From Cinclus cinclus (taxonomy: Eukaryota; Chordata; Aves; Passeriformes; Cinclidae), in assembly GCF_963662255.1 (NCBI RefSeq), contig NC_085046.1:45709797-45773796 (forward strand): 64,000 bases of DNA, given 5' to 3'. Numbering within the stretch: position 1 is the stretch's first letter; every line of letters begins with the position of its first letter. The translations under genes were made by a program, and so were the position numbers. This document shows, piece after piece, positions 47,389 to 60,424 of this stretch. The notes below the pieces were generated by a model. It did no database searches. It was not told the DNA's origin and saw only the letters and a list, made by a program, of their open reading frames with translations.

Positions 47389-47523
47389 GTATTTAGTTCC
47401 ACAGTTGTGGTGTGGACCCGTTCCTCATTTTGCCACCTTAGACATGATATCAGGGGACCCTTAGAGGTTGGTTGGGGAGACTGCCCTCGAGTCTTGTGCC
47501 ATAAGTATTAAAAAACCCCAACA

Positions 47524-47529
47524 TGGGAG
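47524..47529. repeat. solo LTR target-site duplication, right copy
   Basis: TGGGAG directly after the terminal CA. Confidence 0.75.
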
Positions 47530-49117
47530 CTTGCTTCTAGGTCCCCCCAAATGATCTTTGCTGAATGATCTCTGCCCGGCCTGACTTAGATCAAAGTGCT
47601 GTGAAACTATTCTAAATAGGGTGTCCCCTCTCATAAATATGGTCCCTCTTACTTTCATGCCTTGGTACTATAATATTGATTTAAAAAGAGGAGGATATCA
47701 TCCATTTTTGTCACCAGCTGTAGAGTGGCAGCACTTTTTCATCTGCCTCTTTATTGTAGCTGATTTTACTTTTATGTTCAAAACTGAGCAAATGCATTGA
47801 ATCAACAAAGTCTGAGACCCAAAACAGTTCATTTTCCCATGGAATCTTAACTTTCAATGTGCTCTGTATGACATCCAAACTAGAAAGTACAGCTGAGGTG
47901 GGGAAAGGGTGAAGGGACTCATGCCAGTTGTGCTTAGTTCTTAGTTCATGCTTTGGTAACCCATACTGGGACATTGATAGGCCAATAACACATTGGTTAT
48001 CGAAAGCAGATGGACTTTTTCCCTATTGTCTGCAATGATGACATTATCTTGAGATAAAAAGAAATTGCTATAATAACTCCTACTTTCTTTTTCTTTTCCA
48101 TCACATTTTGCACTATGTGTTTTTGTTTTACTAACCCACAAAGGTGCCGAGTGTAACCACTATAAAATTTTTTTTAAACAAGGTAGTCTATTGTTTTTAG
48201 CCTCCTTTGTATGCATCTATTCTTTGCAATTGTCTTTTATTTTGTAGCATGACACTTAAAATCTCCTGTCTTGTAAGGAAATATAATGAGAAATTCTGTT
48301 CTGTCATGGCAAAGGGGCAGGTGGTTTACATTATAGGCTCAGCTGGAGCTTCCTTCTATGCCAGCAGCTTCTCACAACTGAACTGCAGTGCTCATCTTTG
48401 TGCTTTTCAGTGGGAAATGTGGACAGGAAGTGAAACACAGCCCTGACAGATAAGGGATTACTCAAATGGCTTCTGTCACAGTTTGGGGATTAGGTTTAGT
48501 TTTGAATCCATTTATTTTGTGAGGTCTGTTTGTACTTGTGACAGTCATGAATGAGGACATTCTGCTGACAGGGATTTGGCATCTAAGGAGCAGGATTGGA
48601 AGCACAATATCTGGAAGGGTGCAAGAAGGCAATCTTGCCAGTTTGGTATCCCCTGTCTCTCACCTGCTTAGAACAACAGGGCCTTTTACAAACATAAGTG
48701 TTGTCTGTACCTGTGCTATCTCCTCTTGGGCCTGCTGTGGGAGGGAAGAGTATGTGACTGGAAATCTTTTTGGAACAGAGTCTGACTGGGGAAAAAAACA
48801 TAGTTTACACAGCTGTGACCACTTACCCAAAGAGGGACAAATTCCTACTTGAATTAGGAAATTGGTGTGCAGAGGTGATAGACTTACCCAGGCACTTACA
48901 GGATCCATTAGAAAATGGAGAGAGGAGATGCTGCTCCATGAGGCCAGGAAAGACAAAGAAGAGGGAGGAGACCGATTCAAAGGACAAAATTTAACCGAGA
49001 GCCAAGGTGCTTCATGGTAACATTTTCTAGAACAGAAGAGAGGTGAATGATATGGTAGAGACAGAAAAGCTTGAATGGTGTGCAGTAAGTGAGGACCTCT
49101 TCAATTAGATAAGTTTG

Positions 49118-49160
49118 CTTTCAGCCTGACCTTGAATGTTTCCAGTTAGGGGGAGTCCAC
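49118..49160 (-). mobile_element. possible CR1 remnant
   Basis: 'ctgaccttgaatgtttccag' followed by 'ggggagtccacaacttct' resembles the antisense of the CR1 phrase that encloses 'ggtgtttaag'. Only about 40 bp match, so this is tentative. Confidence 0.3.
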
Positions 49161-52100
49161 AACTTCTAAATCCTCAAAATACTAAAATTAAAGCCATTGA
49201 GTGAAATATCAGGCAGAAGGTTGCAAAAAAATAAAGGGGATGCCCTTCTACATGGCATACTGTAAATTACAGTACACCTTCCTGCAGGATATTGTGGAAA
49301 CTCAAAATGCAAATGGATTGGATAAATTTATGAAAGAAACATCAGTTGAGAGCTAACAGTATTCCAGTGCTTTTATTTAAGTAATGTTTGAAAGATTGTG
49401 TTTTTGAAAGTAAAGAAAGTTTGGTTTTAGGCAGAAACGGAAGGCACAGAAGGAAATGGAAAGTAGGAGTTATCCAGTTTATTCTAAAAATTTGGATCAT
49501 GCTTAACTTCAAACTTGTGAGTACTGACACAGAAATAAATGAAAATACGTGTGTGCTAAAGATTTCCCGATTTAGTGCCATGGCATGTGGCACCATGTGA
49601 ACATTGCAATTGCAAGTCAGCAGCTTTTTAAATTTTCTTTTTCCTTGCAATTCAGTGTGAAAAAAAGTATAGTCATTGCCAGAGAAGTTTTGGCGTTTCC
49701 CCCCCTCTATTGGTTAATTAGGAATTGGAATTAGGGAACAAGATAGGTAACTGTTTTGGAGCATAAGGAAATAAGGGGATGGTCAACAAAAGCACTTATT
49801 TCTTTCCCACCTGCCATACTGCCAGGACTGAGAGTTATCAGTCCAGCTTACAAGGGCAATAAAATGTGCTTGCTCTGTACTTTCTTTTTTTTCTGTCGAT
49901 TGTAATTGTCCATTTGATTCCTTTCAGGTTCCCATCACCATGCTAAAAGACTGCTAAGGAGCATAATCATATTCCAATGAGATTTGGGTAACTCTGAACC
50001 CATTTGGGAATTAAAGTTCTAAACAGAGTTTTTAAATGCTGTTATTCCATTTTGCTTGATTGACAAGTTATATTTTTAAGCAAACATGCTTGAGCAACTT
50101 TAAGCAGGATTTTGGACTATAGAGTTTACTTTAATCCTGAAACTAAATTTTGTAGGAAGAGCTAACCCCCAAGTTACTTAAAAGCAGATAAATTAAAATT
50201 ATTAGATGAGATATCCATAAAATGTTACAATGGATCTGTTTATTTACAAAATGCTTATGGTACTACAGTTTTAAATGCAGTTGTTTGCAATAAAACATGC
50301 ATTTAGCATGAAAAGATAGTAATCCCAGATGTTTCATTCAGCAAGTGATTTTTAAGGTCATAAATATAAAATAAAAAGTCTAGTTCTATCCACAGAGAAA
50401 CAGCTACAATAATTAATAAATAATAATTAATCCTGTTCTTTACATTTTATATTTTGGAGCATTTTGTCCCTGCGTATGCATTCATAGTGAAATAAGTAGA
50501 ATGATAGCCTCAAACTTTAAGAACTTTTCCTAGCTTAATTTTCTTTATATTCTGCAAATAGCTGGCCTCTGTCTCACAGGTTTTGAATGAACTTACAGTT
50601 TATTTACACAGCCATTCTTAAATTTGGTTTTCTATTTCAGTGATGGAACAAATATTCCTGATTGTCTGAAAGAGTTCAGCAGATGCTTCAAACCAGAAAT
50701 ATTGGCTTAGCTGGCAACCGGTCTGACCTATGGCTTAGGTAACAGAATGTGTGGCCCCAGCTCCTTGCTTCTCTGGTCACCAACTGCAGACAGTGCAGTA
50801 TTCTTGTTGTTCCTTGAGGAATATTGTTTATTTTTATTTTTGAAAATCAAATATAAACCAGGTGGTGAAAGACTAAATAGCCAAACTGTAGTCAGGAAGT
50901 GGTTAGAAACAAAGCAACAGCAGCCTCTTGATTCTCAGCTGGGTGACCTGAGTGGGAGACCTGGTCCCAGTATCTATGTATATCTAAATTAATGAGCTGC
51001 TGTCTTTGGTCTAGCAATGCTGCCTTCTGTAGAGCAGCTGCCAAGAATGACTTCAGGACTTGAGGCTATGGTGAAAGATGGTGTAGATGTGGTGTAACTG
51101 TGTTCTTGGTATTGTTCTTGTTTTGTTGATGAGCATAGTAAAATGATATTTTTCTTAAATGTTATATTTATACTATGAATTCTGTTACCTCAGTTCAGCC
51201 AGTGTCCCACAGAGAGCTTGCATTTCTCTGATCCTGCCTGCCATTTAATCTTGCAAGCCTGACAGATTTCACCACTAGACAGTCTTTGGTCAATGCTGTC
51301 CATCAGAGGTGATAGAGAACCACCCATGGTTCTAAATAGGTCTTGCTCTTCCCTCTTCTACTGATACAGCTTGCTGCAACTGTATTCCCATGCTACTTGT
51401 TTTCCTACTTCATGTGCTCAAGTGGTATTTGTGGGTCAATGAACAGCTATATACTTTGTCTTTATCTTTTTCCACACTGCTTCTCTGACTTCCTGAATTT
51501 CTTCTTCATTGATAAAGTATATATCTTTCTTAGCAAAAAGCTTATTCTGCCACTGTTACTGTGTTGTGGAACTGAAGTTGAAGGCTTCTGCAAAAATATG
51601 TGTGTCAGTGCCTTCTAGTGAGGAAAATATCAGCATCCTTCCTAACCAGCTGGGAACCTTCTGGTGTAAAGTTTCAATGTGCAGAGTAGCAAATTAGGTA
51701 AACAGAAGTACTGTTGTTTTATATAAAGAAAATTATCTTGCAGTAGAATGACTTATTAAAGTAAAGCTTTTTGCATAAGCCAGGTTATCTGGCTTTGAAA
51801 CACACTGTGGAAAAAAGAGAGAGAGGTCCACCAGACTTTTACTTATTCTGTGGAGAAAAATCTGCTGAATCTTCAAAAGCACAGTATGATGACTGTCATT
51901 TCTGTCTCCTTCATTCAGTAAGTGCTCCTGGACAGATGAGGAAACTGTCCACATTGAGCATGATTTGCTCGGGTATGTGCTTTACCTAGACTTAATCCTT
52001 CTAATACTGGCAAATTGAACACCCTGAACAAGCAATGGCAATTTCAGTAGACAATGTGTGTTATATTCCAGATCACTATCTCACAGTTTGCATGTCACTA

Positions 52101-55100
52101 GCCATGAGATTAAGTGCTCTGTAATGTGCATATTACAGCTATTTTTTAACTTCCTCTTGTGTTTTGTTTGATGTAAAGTAGAAATGAACAAAAACAGATA
52201 ATGATTTTAGAACCAATGTATTGCATATGTACATGCCTGGAAGCAGAAGGAAGAAAAAATTTGACTTAGAAATAAAGGAAAATTTTGGGCAGAGAGGAAT
52301 AACTTCCTTACAGACGTGATTCGTTCTTCACTTGAAATTTTTACTTCAGAAAGCTCAGCTTGAAGTTAAGGGTATGTTGAGTAAGTTATTGGGTGAAATT
52401 TTATATTCATTATTATTCCAGGCATCCACCTAGATGATTGTATTGAGAACATCATAGTTGAAGCCCTTCTGTTCTTTAAAGTCTGTGAAAAGTGAAGGTT
52501 GCTTGCATCTGTTTTCATGTTACCATGCTTTGTTTCCTGAAGTGGTATGCCCCAGTGAACAGAAGCATTCATAAGGCTGCTCAATAATGCCCAATATTCC
52601 TTTAAAATAGACAAAATCTGCTCAGTTTAGCTCCAACAGGTTTTTTTTAAGTTCCTGACAGAGAGTTTCACCAACACAGAGGTGCTCTGTGTTTGCTGTA
52701 CATGTCCCAGATGCATAACTACATTGTTGTTTCCCCACTGATCCATTGAAATTTCACTTTGGTAATTCACCTTTAGGATTGTATGGTAGCAACTGAAAGA
52801 ACTCCACATCACTCTTACACTTCTGAGGATGAGGTCCTTCAATTTAGGCTTCATCCAGAACTACATGTTTAAAAACAAAAAACCCAAAATCTCATTATTT
52901 AATTTTGAAAATGAACACCTGTTTTGCAAACCCTTACTGGGAAGTTTTTGGCCCATAGATTCCTGTTCTCTATTCTATGGGCGGCAACCCACAGAAATTG
53001 GTTGCCACATTTTTCCTTGAAATCTTCTCTGTGCCTTAAGAGTAGCTGAGGGCCAGAAGGGTAAGCAGAGGGGATACAGCTCTCCTGGTCACATCTCATG
53101 GGGGCTCGCAGAGCTGTCTGTGCTCAGGACACATGGAGCCTCCAGTGCTGGCACTTGGTTTGTACATGTGCATGGAGGTATCTGATCCTGCCAGTGTGTT
53201 GTTCATACTCGTGTTGGACAGAGCTAATGAGCCCCCTGCTTTGTTCTGCAGAAACATGAGAGCAAAAATTGGGCAACTCAAATGGTGTTGATTCTTCCTC
53301 TCTTCAAATTATGTAATTTTTCAGTACAATCTTTTTACAGAACATTTACAATCAGGAAGGAATTTTTAGAGGTATTGTTTTAAAAATTATTACTGTTCTT
53401 TAATGTGTGGCATATTTATAAAGTTAACTGGAGGCAAAAATGGTAGGGTTATTTTTTAAGTTTAATAGCAGCCTCTAACTTAGAAGTGCTTCCTTATGGA
53501 CTATTTTCCCAGTCATGTATACAGTTAAATGTCACAGTGTGGCTTTTGATTTTGAAAGGGTTTTGATTCTTCAAAATTTCTCATCTAAAGTTCCTTTTAT
53601 CCACGGAAAATCATCAATAACATTTCTTTTCCACTGAATGGAAATTAGTGGTGAATTAATTTACATAAACTTTTTCACACAACTTTAGTGAATATCTCTG
53701 AGACATGTGAATTGTAGGAAACCAAGCTATTTTTGTTTAAGCTGAAGGAACTAGACGTATTGAAATGGGGCATTTGGATTTGTTGAGCTAGAACATACCA
53801 AAATGATGATTTCAAAATGGTTTCCATCCAGTTGTTTTGTATTGAACAAAAATACCTTTAATTTTTAATCTACTTTGAAACCTTATGTAACCATGACTAT
53901 TGATTTGTGTTCTTATTCCCTCACCCTTTTTCAAGCCTCATGGCCAGTTTCTCATGAAGAGAGATAAACAACTCAAAAATATGTAATTTCATACAATTTT
54001 CATAGAAATAGCCAGATGGGTATAAAGGAGAGGTTCAGATTACTAGAGGGAAGGCTCAAAAAAGAATGAATTTAGTTCAGCACTTGGGTTTAATACAAAT
54101 TTGAGTAAGTACGGCCTTACCTCAAAACCAGCCTAATTTGTGTTTCTTGCTTGGGAAGAAATTAGCAGATGTGAAAGGTACTGTATACAATGAGGTGAAA
54201 CATAGGTGGCTTTAGCTGAGCAAACTGTGGGAGAGGAAGTATGTAAATCTGATAAAAAATCAGAAATAGGAATCAGCATAGGAGTTTTTAATTTCTGTTG
54301 TTCTTCATAACATTGCCGATCTGAAAATTAGTGAAAGTTTCATTTGCCTTATTTGCATATTTTGATATAGAAAATACCAACATTTTCCATAATGCAAGCA
54401 TTCAATTTCCAGAATTGAGAAGACTTTGCATAGTTCCAAGAATATATTTATACTCATACATATAAGTGTTTATGTATGTCCAGTACCAGTATTGCAAGTT
54501 AGCCTTAAAAAATTCTGATTTCATTGTTCGGGACTGTTGGCACATCAGTGTTGTATTCAGATCTCAGAAGAACTGCCTTTCCAAATTTAGGTGACAGTTC
54601 ACTCCTTGGCAAGTCAGATTTCAAAGAAAAAACTGTTTTTACAGTCACCCCTAATTTTAGTGTTTGATACCAGCCATGAGCCAAATTTATGAGATTTTTA
54701 AATGAAAATGGATAACTTGAAGTGGGAAGAATGAAAGACACTAGAAAGTTACTTCGTCTTTTTAATACTTCCAAGTGTTTTAAGTTGATTTATGGGCCCT
54801 TATTTTATCTCAACATGTTCAACAATAAGCAGATTTACCATATAAACCTCTGCTTTATCTTCTTCTCACTGTTACAATTCAACATAATGAGATGCAAGTT
54901 GTCCTTTTATCTCCTTCTTACTTTTAATTTAGCAAAAAAATGAATGTGGTAAAAGTTTTATTAGCAACTTGTAAATCTTTAATGACTGCAAAAAGATGAT
55001 ACTATCTACTGTTTACAGTTTTAAATAAAATGGTTTAAGGAATGTCTTCCAGCTATCAGATCAAATATAAATAATGATGATGGCACAGAATTTGGCAGGG

Positions 55101-55737
55101 TGAATATATTTACGTGAATACCTAATTATATGTGACTGTATAGGTATATTTGCATTAGGTAATAATGTTATTTTTAAGTTTTAATCTCAAGCATATTATC
55201 CTTTAAGGTTTCAACAGTTATCTAAGGAATTTGAAAAAAGCTGAGTTTAGAAAGTTTTCTTTTTTCTTATAGATAATGTCTGTGTGTAATGTAGAAATCA
55301 TACAAATACAGCACAGTTCACTAGGAAAATGAGCTTAGTGTTCTCAGTTTAGTCCAAGTTGGACAACACGTTATTTGGCACAATCAAGTGGCCTCACTTT
55401 AAGAGAAGTATAAAACTTGAATAGGCATAGAGTTTTTATTATTTGAGTGAGCTGAACTGTATGCTTAGAATGTTGAGAAACCCTTGTGGTGCATCCCACC
55501 TTCTTTCAATTACACTGATTTTATAAGCACTGGATTTACAGCAAAAAAGTCTCCCTGAGAAAAACTGTTCTTTCTTATTGTGTATAGATGAAAGGATGCA
55601 TAGTTCTGCCTTTTATGTGCTGTGTTTTTATAGACAAGAAAAGTTGTGTAAGATTTTTAGAAACATTGATAAAAATGTAAGTAGATATTGTAAACAGATG
55701 ATGTTTATCAGAAAACCAATGTGAGATATTTTAGAAT

Positions 55738-55800
55738 TAGAAAAATAGAATAGAAATAGAAATAGAAAATAATATAATTAGAAAAACAATTAGAAAAATA
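55738..55800. repeat. (TAGAAA)n-like low-complexity repeat
   Basis: Imperfect TAGAAA, TAGAA and TTAGAAAAA units in tandem. Confidence 0.7.
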
Positions 55801-57230
55801 ATTTTGTTGTCTATTGCTCTTGTATTTGCCTGTTGAACAAAACCTACTTTTAAGTGTAAATGCCCTTATCTTTGTCCAACCTTAATGGCTTCTTGGTAAA
55901 ATGTTTGCTTCTGTTGGGGTACAAGGCTTAAACTATGCATTCAGTTCCTGTGAATTCTAATGTGCAGATGGATGAGACTCATGTATTAAGAAAGAAGTCA
56001 TTCCAATCCATGAAACCTGTGTCTTGTGCTGAAAGACTATGACAGAATAAACTGCCTGAGCTTCCCATTGTGGAGGTCTTCACAAGGAGTCTCAGTTACC
56101 AGTTAGAAAGAACTAGCTCAAAGACAAGATTTAGTCAAAGCATGACAGAAGTCCTCAGTCTGGTGTTTCTGATACTTTGCACCAAATGTGTTGAATGCGG
56201 GGGCCTGAATTTTCAGACTATGATTGCAATAAAAGGATGGGATTATTAAATGAGGGCCTTGAAGTTGACTCATGGGTTGAAGAGGAGCTACTGAATTTCA
56301 TTTCAAGAGGGAAACGAAAGAGACTATATACAGTTCTGTCTTGGACCTAAAGTTGAAAAGCACAGGGCATTTTAGATATCTTTGGCTGAGGTTAAATAAA
56401 TAAAATGTGACATTAAGTGCGGTTATCAAATACTCAGTCAAACAAAAAATAAGGCAGCCTTTTTCATATATTCTTGGCCTTCTTGGAGGTGCTGGAGGAG
56501 AAGCTTCAGTATTAAGTGTGTTGAAAATAGCTAGTAAAGAAGAAGCCAATTCTAATAAACAGTTTTGGAACTATTATGAGTGGTTTAAGCATAGCCTAGA
56601 TTATTGTTATTACTGTGTAAAATCACAGCAATCAAATGGCCAGGCATTGCTTTGAATGATTAGGTGGAACAGCTGTCAATGAAAAGCCTTCAGGCTGCAA
56701 AGCAGACACAGGGATGGGTGTGGTCATGGTCGGCTCACCCAAACATTACTTTGGATGCTGTTGTAGATACAGGGCAGGGTGTTATATGATCTTTTCAGGA
56801 CCTGGCAGATTTTAGTTTGGTTTGGATGTTTTTTATGTACCTTGGCAGGCATACATATCCCCGCAGCCATACAGCACTCTGCATTAATGGCTGAAGTAAC
56901 TCCTACTGGTGAGGCAGAGTCAATCAGCAGCAGGCTGCTGTTGACTCAAGACTTCAGTTGACTCATGATCCCACTGAGCTTTGAAGGTCACTTTGAGCTT
57001 TGAGGGTCACTTTTGTTCCCACCCTGAAGGTCAATGTCATTTCCTGTTATGAATTTGAGTAGCCATTGATTAAGAAAGTAGATTATGTGCTTTGTGGACA
57101 AATGAGCCAGGGCCTTTAAGGAAGATGTGGCAGGGCCTTGTATTATTTCCATCAGTTAATTAAGTTAATTAAAATTATTTATTCCTGTTTCTAATAATCT
57201 ACATCCAAGGTTTGAGGTAGACTGCTCTAA

Positions 57231-57320
57231 TAATAGAATTATAGAAGCATAGAATCATCTAAGTTGGAAAAAACTTTTAAGATCAAGTCCAGCCATTGAG
57301 CTCACTGTGTAATTGAGTCC
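57231..57320 (-). mobile_element. CR1 LINE 3'-end fragment
   Basis: Plus-strand text 'agaagcatagaatcatctaa' then 'gttggaaaaaacttttaag' and 'atcaagtccagccattgag' is the reverse complement of the CR1 3' terminus (ggttggacttgat...ttttccaacct...gattctatgattct). Only about 90 bp remain, as is usual for 5'-truncated CR1 copies. Confidence 0.75.
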
Positions 57321-60300
57321 AATAAAGAGCTCAGTGTGTCAAAATGATACAAAAAGATCTCACAAAGAAAGGGATTTATTTCAAACTGTATTCAAACTTT
57401 ATCTTCTTCCTCATATATTTTTGTCTCTCCTGGAAGAGCCTGGAAAAACAGATGAGGCTTGAAGTATGCCAGACGTGGGTATTGTCTGATGAAGGTACCA
57501 TCATATGCCAGATAAAGGGACTTTTAGATGAGATTTAGAGAAAGAATAAAGAAACAGAGCATTTTGATCCTGGAAATCCTGTAATTTAGAAGGTAAAAAA
57601 GTGTTAGAAGCATTTCTATGATGTCTTGGCTTGAAAGGGAAGCACTGTTGCAGAATATTTGAAGATAGGTATCTCAGTATGATCCACTTTAGTTTTACAA
57701 ATATTAAGTCATTTAGCTTGTCATCCTGTGTGTGATGGTGATAAATATGAGAACAGCTCATTCTTTTTTAAATCTGTAACTTGTTAAAATAATTGGCTGT
57801 CCTTTTCTATGCTACTGCACAAGAACTCAATGAGACAAAAGCTATGGAATCTGAGACAAATACTATTGCTGATGGCACAATTTGATTTTATCCTGGGTGG
57901 GTGCAGAAGATATGGTTATATTAAGCGTATTCCACCGTGCCTAAAGGAGCCCTCTGTCTTAATCTGCTTGGATTCTAATACCTGGACCTATTTCAACAGT
58001 GCTTCAGTTTTATTGCCTTCTGAAAAGCATGGGTGAAGGGTAGGTGCTACTTTAAACAATGTATTTAAAATTTTGGTACATGTTGTTCATAGTGTTCATA
58101 TTGTTTTACTGTTTTCTTGTTCATCATCTATAAATTAAATTTGTTAAATCTTCACGCTTGAATGGGTGGTTTTCAGTCATTCAGTCATGCATTTCTGCTG
58201 GCCTGTTTCATTCAGGTGATTGTATCTTTCCGTCTTTTGCTGAAAATACTATGAGGATGATGTTTGTTTCCTTGTTTACTGTGATTTCATGGACTGCAGA
58301 CCATGATTTCATGGATGATAGGATGCAAAATACTCATGCCATTCCAAGTAAAGATTAAACCAAAACTGGTCAATACATTAACTCACAGCTCCTTTCAAAA
58401 CATTTCGCATGTGAGGTTTATTGCCCTTCTTCCAACAGTATCCCTGATTGCAGCAACAAGACGTGTAAACAAGACGTGCAAATGTATTGGGAGAGAAGCA
58501 ATAGCATCCAGCTTTCTGTAAGATCCTAGCAGAACACATAATGGGCAGGCACAGTGTATGTCTACATTTTGATAAATCTTCATATACTGTATTTGGATTT
58601 CACTTTTATATAACAAAATGTCCCTCTGAAACATTTCTCTCGCTATAATTTTGCCGAAACTATCACCTTGAGAGGCTCCAATGGAGCTTTTGGAGCTCTT
58701 TGTGAACTTTGATGTAAAGCTCTCCTGCGGTGAGAGATCAGAACTGCCATGTGTAAAAGCAGAGACTCCTTTGAGAATGCTTTCTTAGGAAACAGATGCT
58801 TTTCTGTCTCAAAAGTTTTAAACAAAATTGTATTGAGTTAAATGTAATGCTGGACTTAGGCATTTCCTTGGGTGATGTCACCAGATTCTTTTCAGACTTA
58901 AAACTTCCCACAAAAACCCCATATCAACATTTTTTGCTAGTCATGGGCATAGTAAAGTGTAAAAGATTTTAAAAAAATATTATTTTTGTTACTAAATGGA
59001 TGTTATGAGGGAAACATGAATTTCATACTTCAAGAGAGATCACTGTGTGCATTAATTAATAATATTGAATTGGTAATGTTATACTACTCATCAGAATAAA
59101 AAGAGAAAACTGGTTGGCAAGTTAAAAGACTGTATAGTATGAAAATTAGGCTCAACTGCAAGCATTTACATGTGTGCGAATTCCTACAGGACTCCTTAAG
59201 TTCAGTTGAACTACTTATGTATAAACCACAGTAAGTGTTTACAGTACCTGACCTTAAATCAAGGATTTTTAATTTTTTTTTAGCTGTGGTATACCCTTGA
59301 ACTATGTTGGCATTCGACAATTTGCTTTAAAATGTGCCAAGCCACTGATGTTGTTTAAACTTCCTTCAGAGTTGGAAAGAACTGCACTGATTGATACACT
59401 GAAACATTGCATAACAGAATGTCTCCTTCTCCTTGTACATCAGTGTATTTTCTGGATTTTTTTTAGATCTTTTGGAACAGTTTTTTTTTATTTAGCATGT
59501 TTGTCTTTGCCTTCTTAGCTTTATTCAGGCACTTACCCTGTTAATCAATAGTCAGTGTTGTATAATGTTATATAACTGCCAGAATTGACTCTTGCTTTTC
59601 CTAGTGTCATTTGTATCCAGTTCTGTGAAAAGCCTGTGATCAAGGAGTTGTGTTGTATTGTAAATTCACATCAATTACATGGCATTAATTTATTTTGAGC
59701 AGTGTCCTTGCAGAAAACAGTAATTTCAACATAACCTGCATTTGTTGTGGGACAGCAGCAACATTTCCTGAGAATTTGTAATGCTGAACTGTTTGTGCAT
59801 AAAAGTTGAGCATGTTTTCCCTAAAGTCACAAAAAAATTATGAACGCTATATTGGTTTCCTGCAGTCTGACTGTACTTAGTTTTTATTGCTTCCTGAGCC
59901 CATGAGAAAATTCATAATATGTTTAAAACTGTTACTTTGATCATTCCAAGCCTTAGATGCCGGTGTGTTGGCTTCTACTCTCTGGAGGTGATAAAAGGCT
60001 CAGTCCCACAAAGTGCTGCCCTTCTTCTGGTTCTGCTGATTGGTGTGGGGTTGGAGGGCAGAGAAATTTCTAGTTGTTGCTCAGCTTTTGGCCATAAGGA
60101 TCCTTAATTACACCATCAAATCTGAATAGATTTACAGTTTTTGTTGTGAGTACTAAAATTCCCATTGTAGTTACTATGGCCAAGAAATGCCTGGAAATAT
60201 TCAGGGGTGTAGCAGGGGGTGACTCACCTCCATTTGTATGAGACAAGACTGTTAGCAGTGGGAAAGTAGTGGATATAAGGAGGTCTTTAGTATGTTGAGA

Positions 60301-60349
60301 TATTAAGACAATTTAAAATACATATCAGATAAAAAATACAAAGTGCTTT
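57321..60349. other. gene-free AT-rich stretch
   Basis: No gene, RNA gene or repeat family is recognised here. Confidence 0.55.
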
Positions 60350-60424
60350 TATACAGGAGTTGGACTTGATGGACTTGTTCCTTTTGTGTCCTTTCCAACT
60401 TCAGTTATTCTATGATTCTATGAT
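60350..60424 (+). mobile_element. CR1 LINE 3'-end fragment
   Basis: 'ggagttggacttgatggact' then 'tcctttccaacttcagttat' and the terminal repeats 'tctatgattctatga'. This is the diagnostic 3' end of CR1, including its short terminal repeats, in plus orientation. Only about 75 bp are clear. Confidence 0.8.

Larger units (their letters stand above)
46907..47523 (+). mobile_element. solo LTR of an endogenous retrovirus
   Basis: 617 bp starting TGTAGGAATCG and ending CCCCAACA, flanked on both sides by TGGGAG. In the plus orientation it has TATAAATA at 47283-47290 and ATTAAA at 47383-47388, in the right order and about 100 bp apart, as expected of U3-R-U5. No gag, pol or env sequence lies next to it, so it is a solo LTR left by recombination between two LTRs. 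A 6-bp duplication suggests class II (ERVK-like), but the LTR sequence itself does not let me name the family. It does not resemble the ERVL LTRs at 19483 and 25485. The open frames inside it (47021-47287 and overlapping ones) are not genes. Confidence 0.8.
47530..57230. other. gene-free AT-rich stretch
   Basis: No gene is recognised. A short stretch near 49118-49160 (tgaccttgaatgtttccag...gtccacaacttc) may be a worn CR1 3' end on the minus strand, but it is too short to be sure. A (TAGAAA)n-like patch lies at 55738-55800. Short repeated or self-complementary motifs lie near 56918-57011. Confidence 0.55.

Noticed and set aside
47524..47545. TGGGAGCTTGCTTC after the solo LTR looked like a tRNA-Pro primer site
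   Set aside because: TGGGAG is repeated exactly before the LTR, so it is the target duplication. No internal retroviral sequence follows.
48540..49000. Relatively GC-rich stretch with frames of about 100 codons on both strands
   Set aside because: No convincing splice sites, domain or start context. Frames exist on both strands, which suggests composition alone.
56918..57011. Small hairpin (AGTCAA...TTGACT) and duplicated TTTGA-GGTCAC units
   Set aside because: Stems of six base pairs and a single local duplication are within chance expectation.
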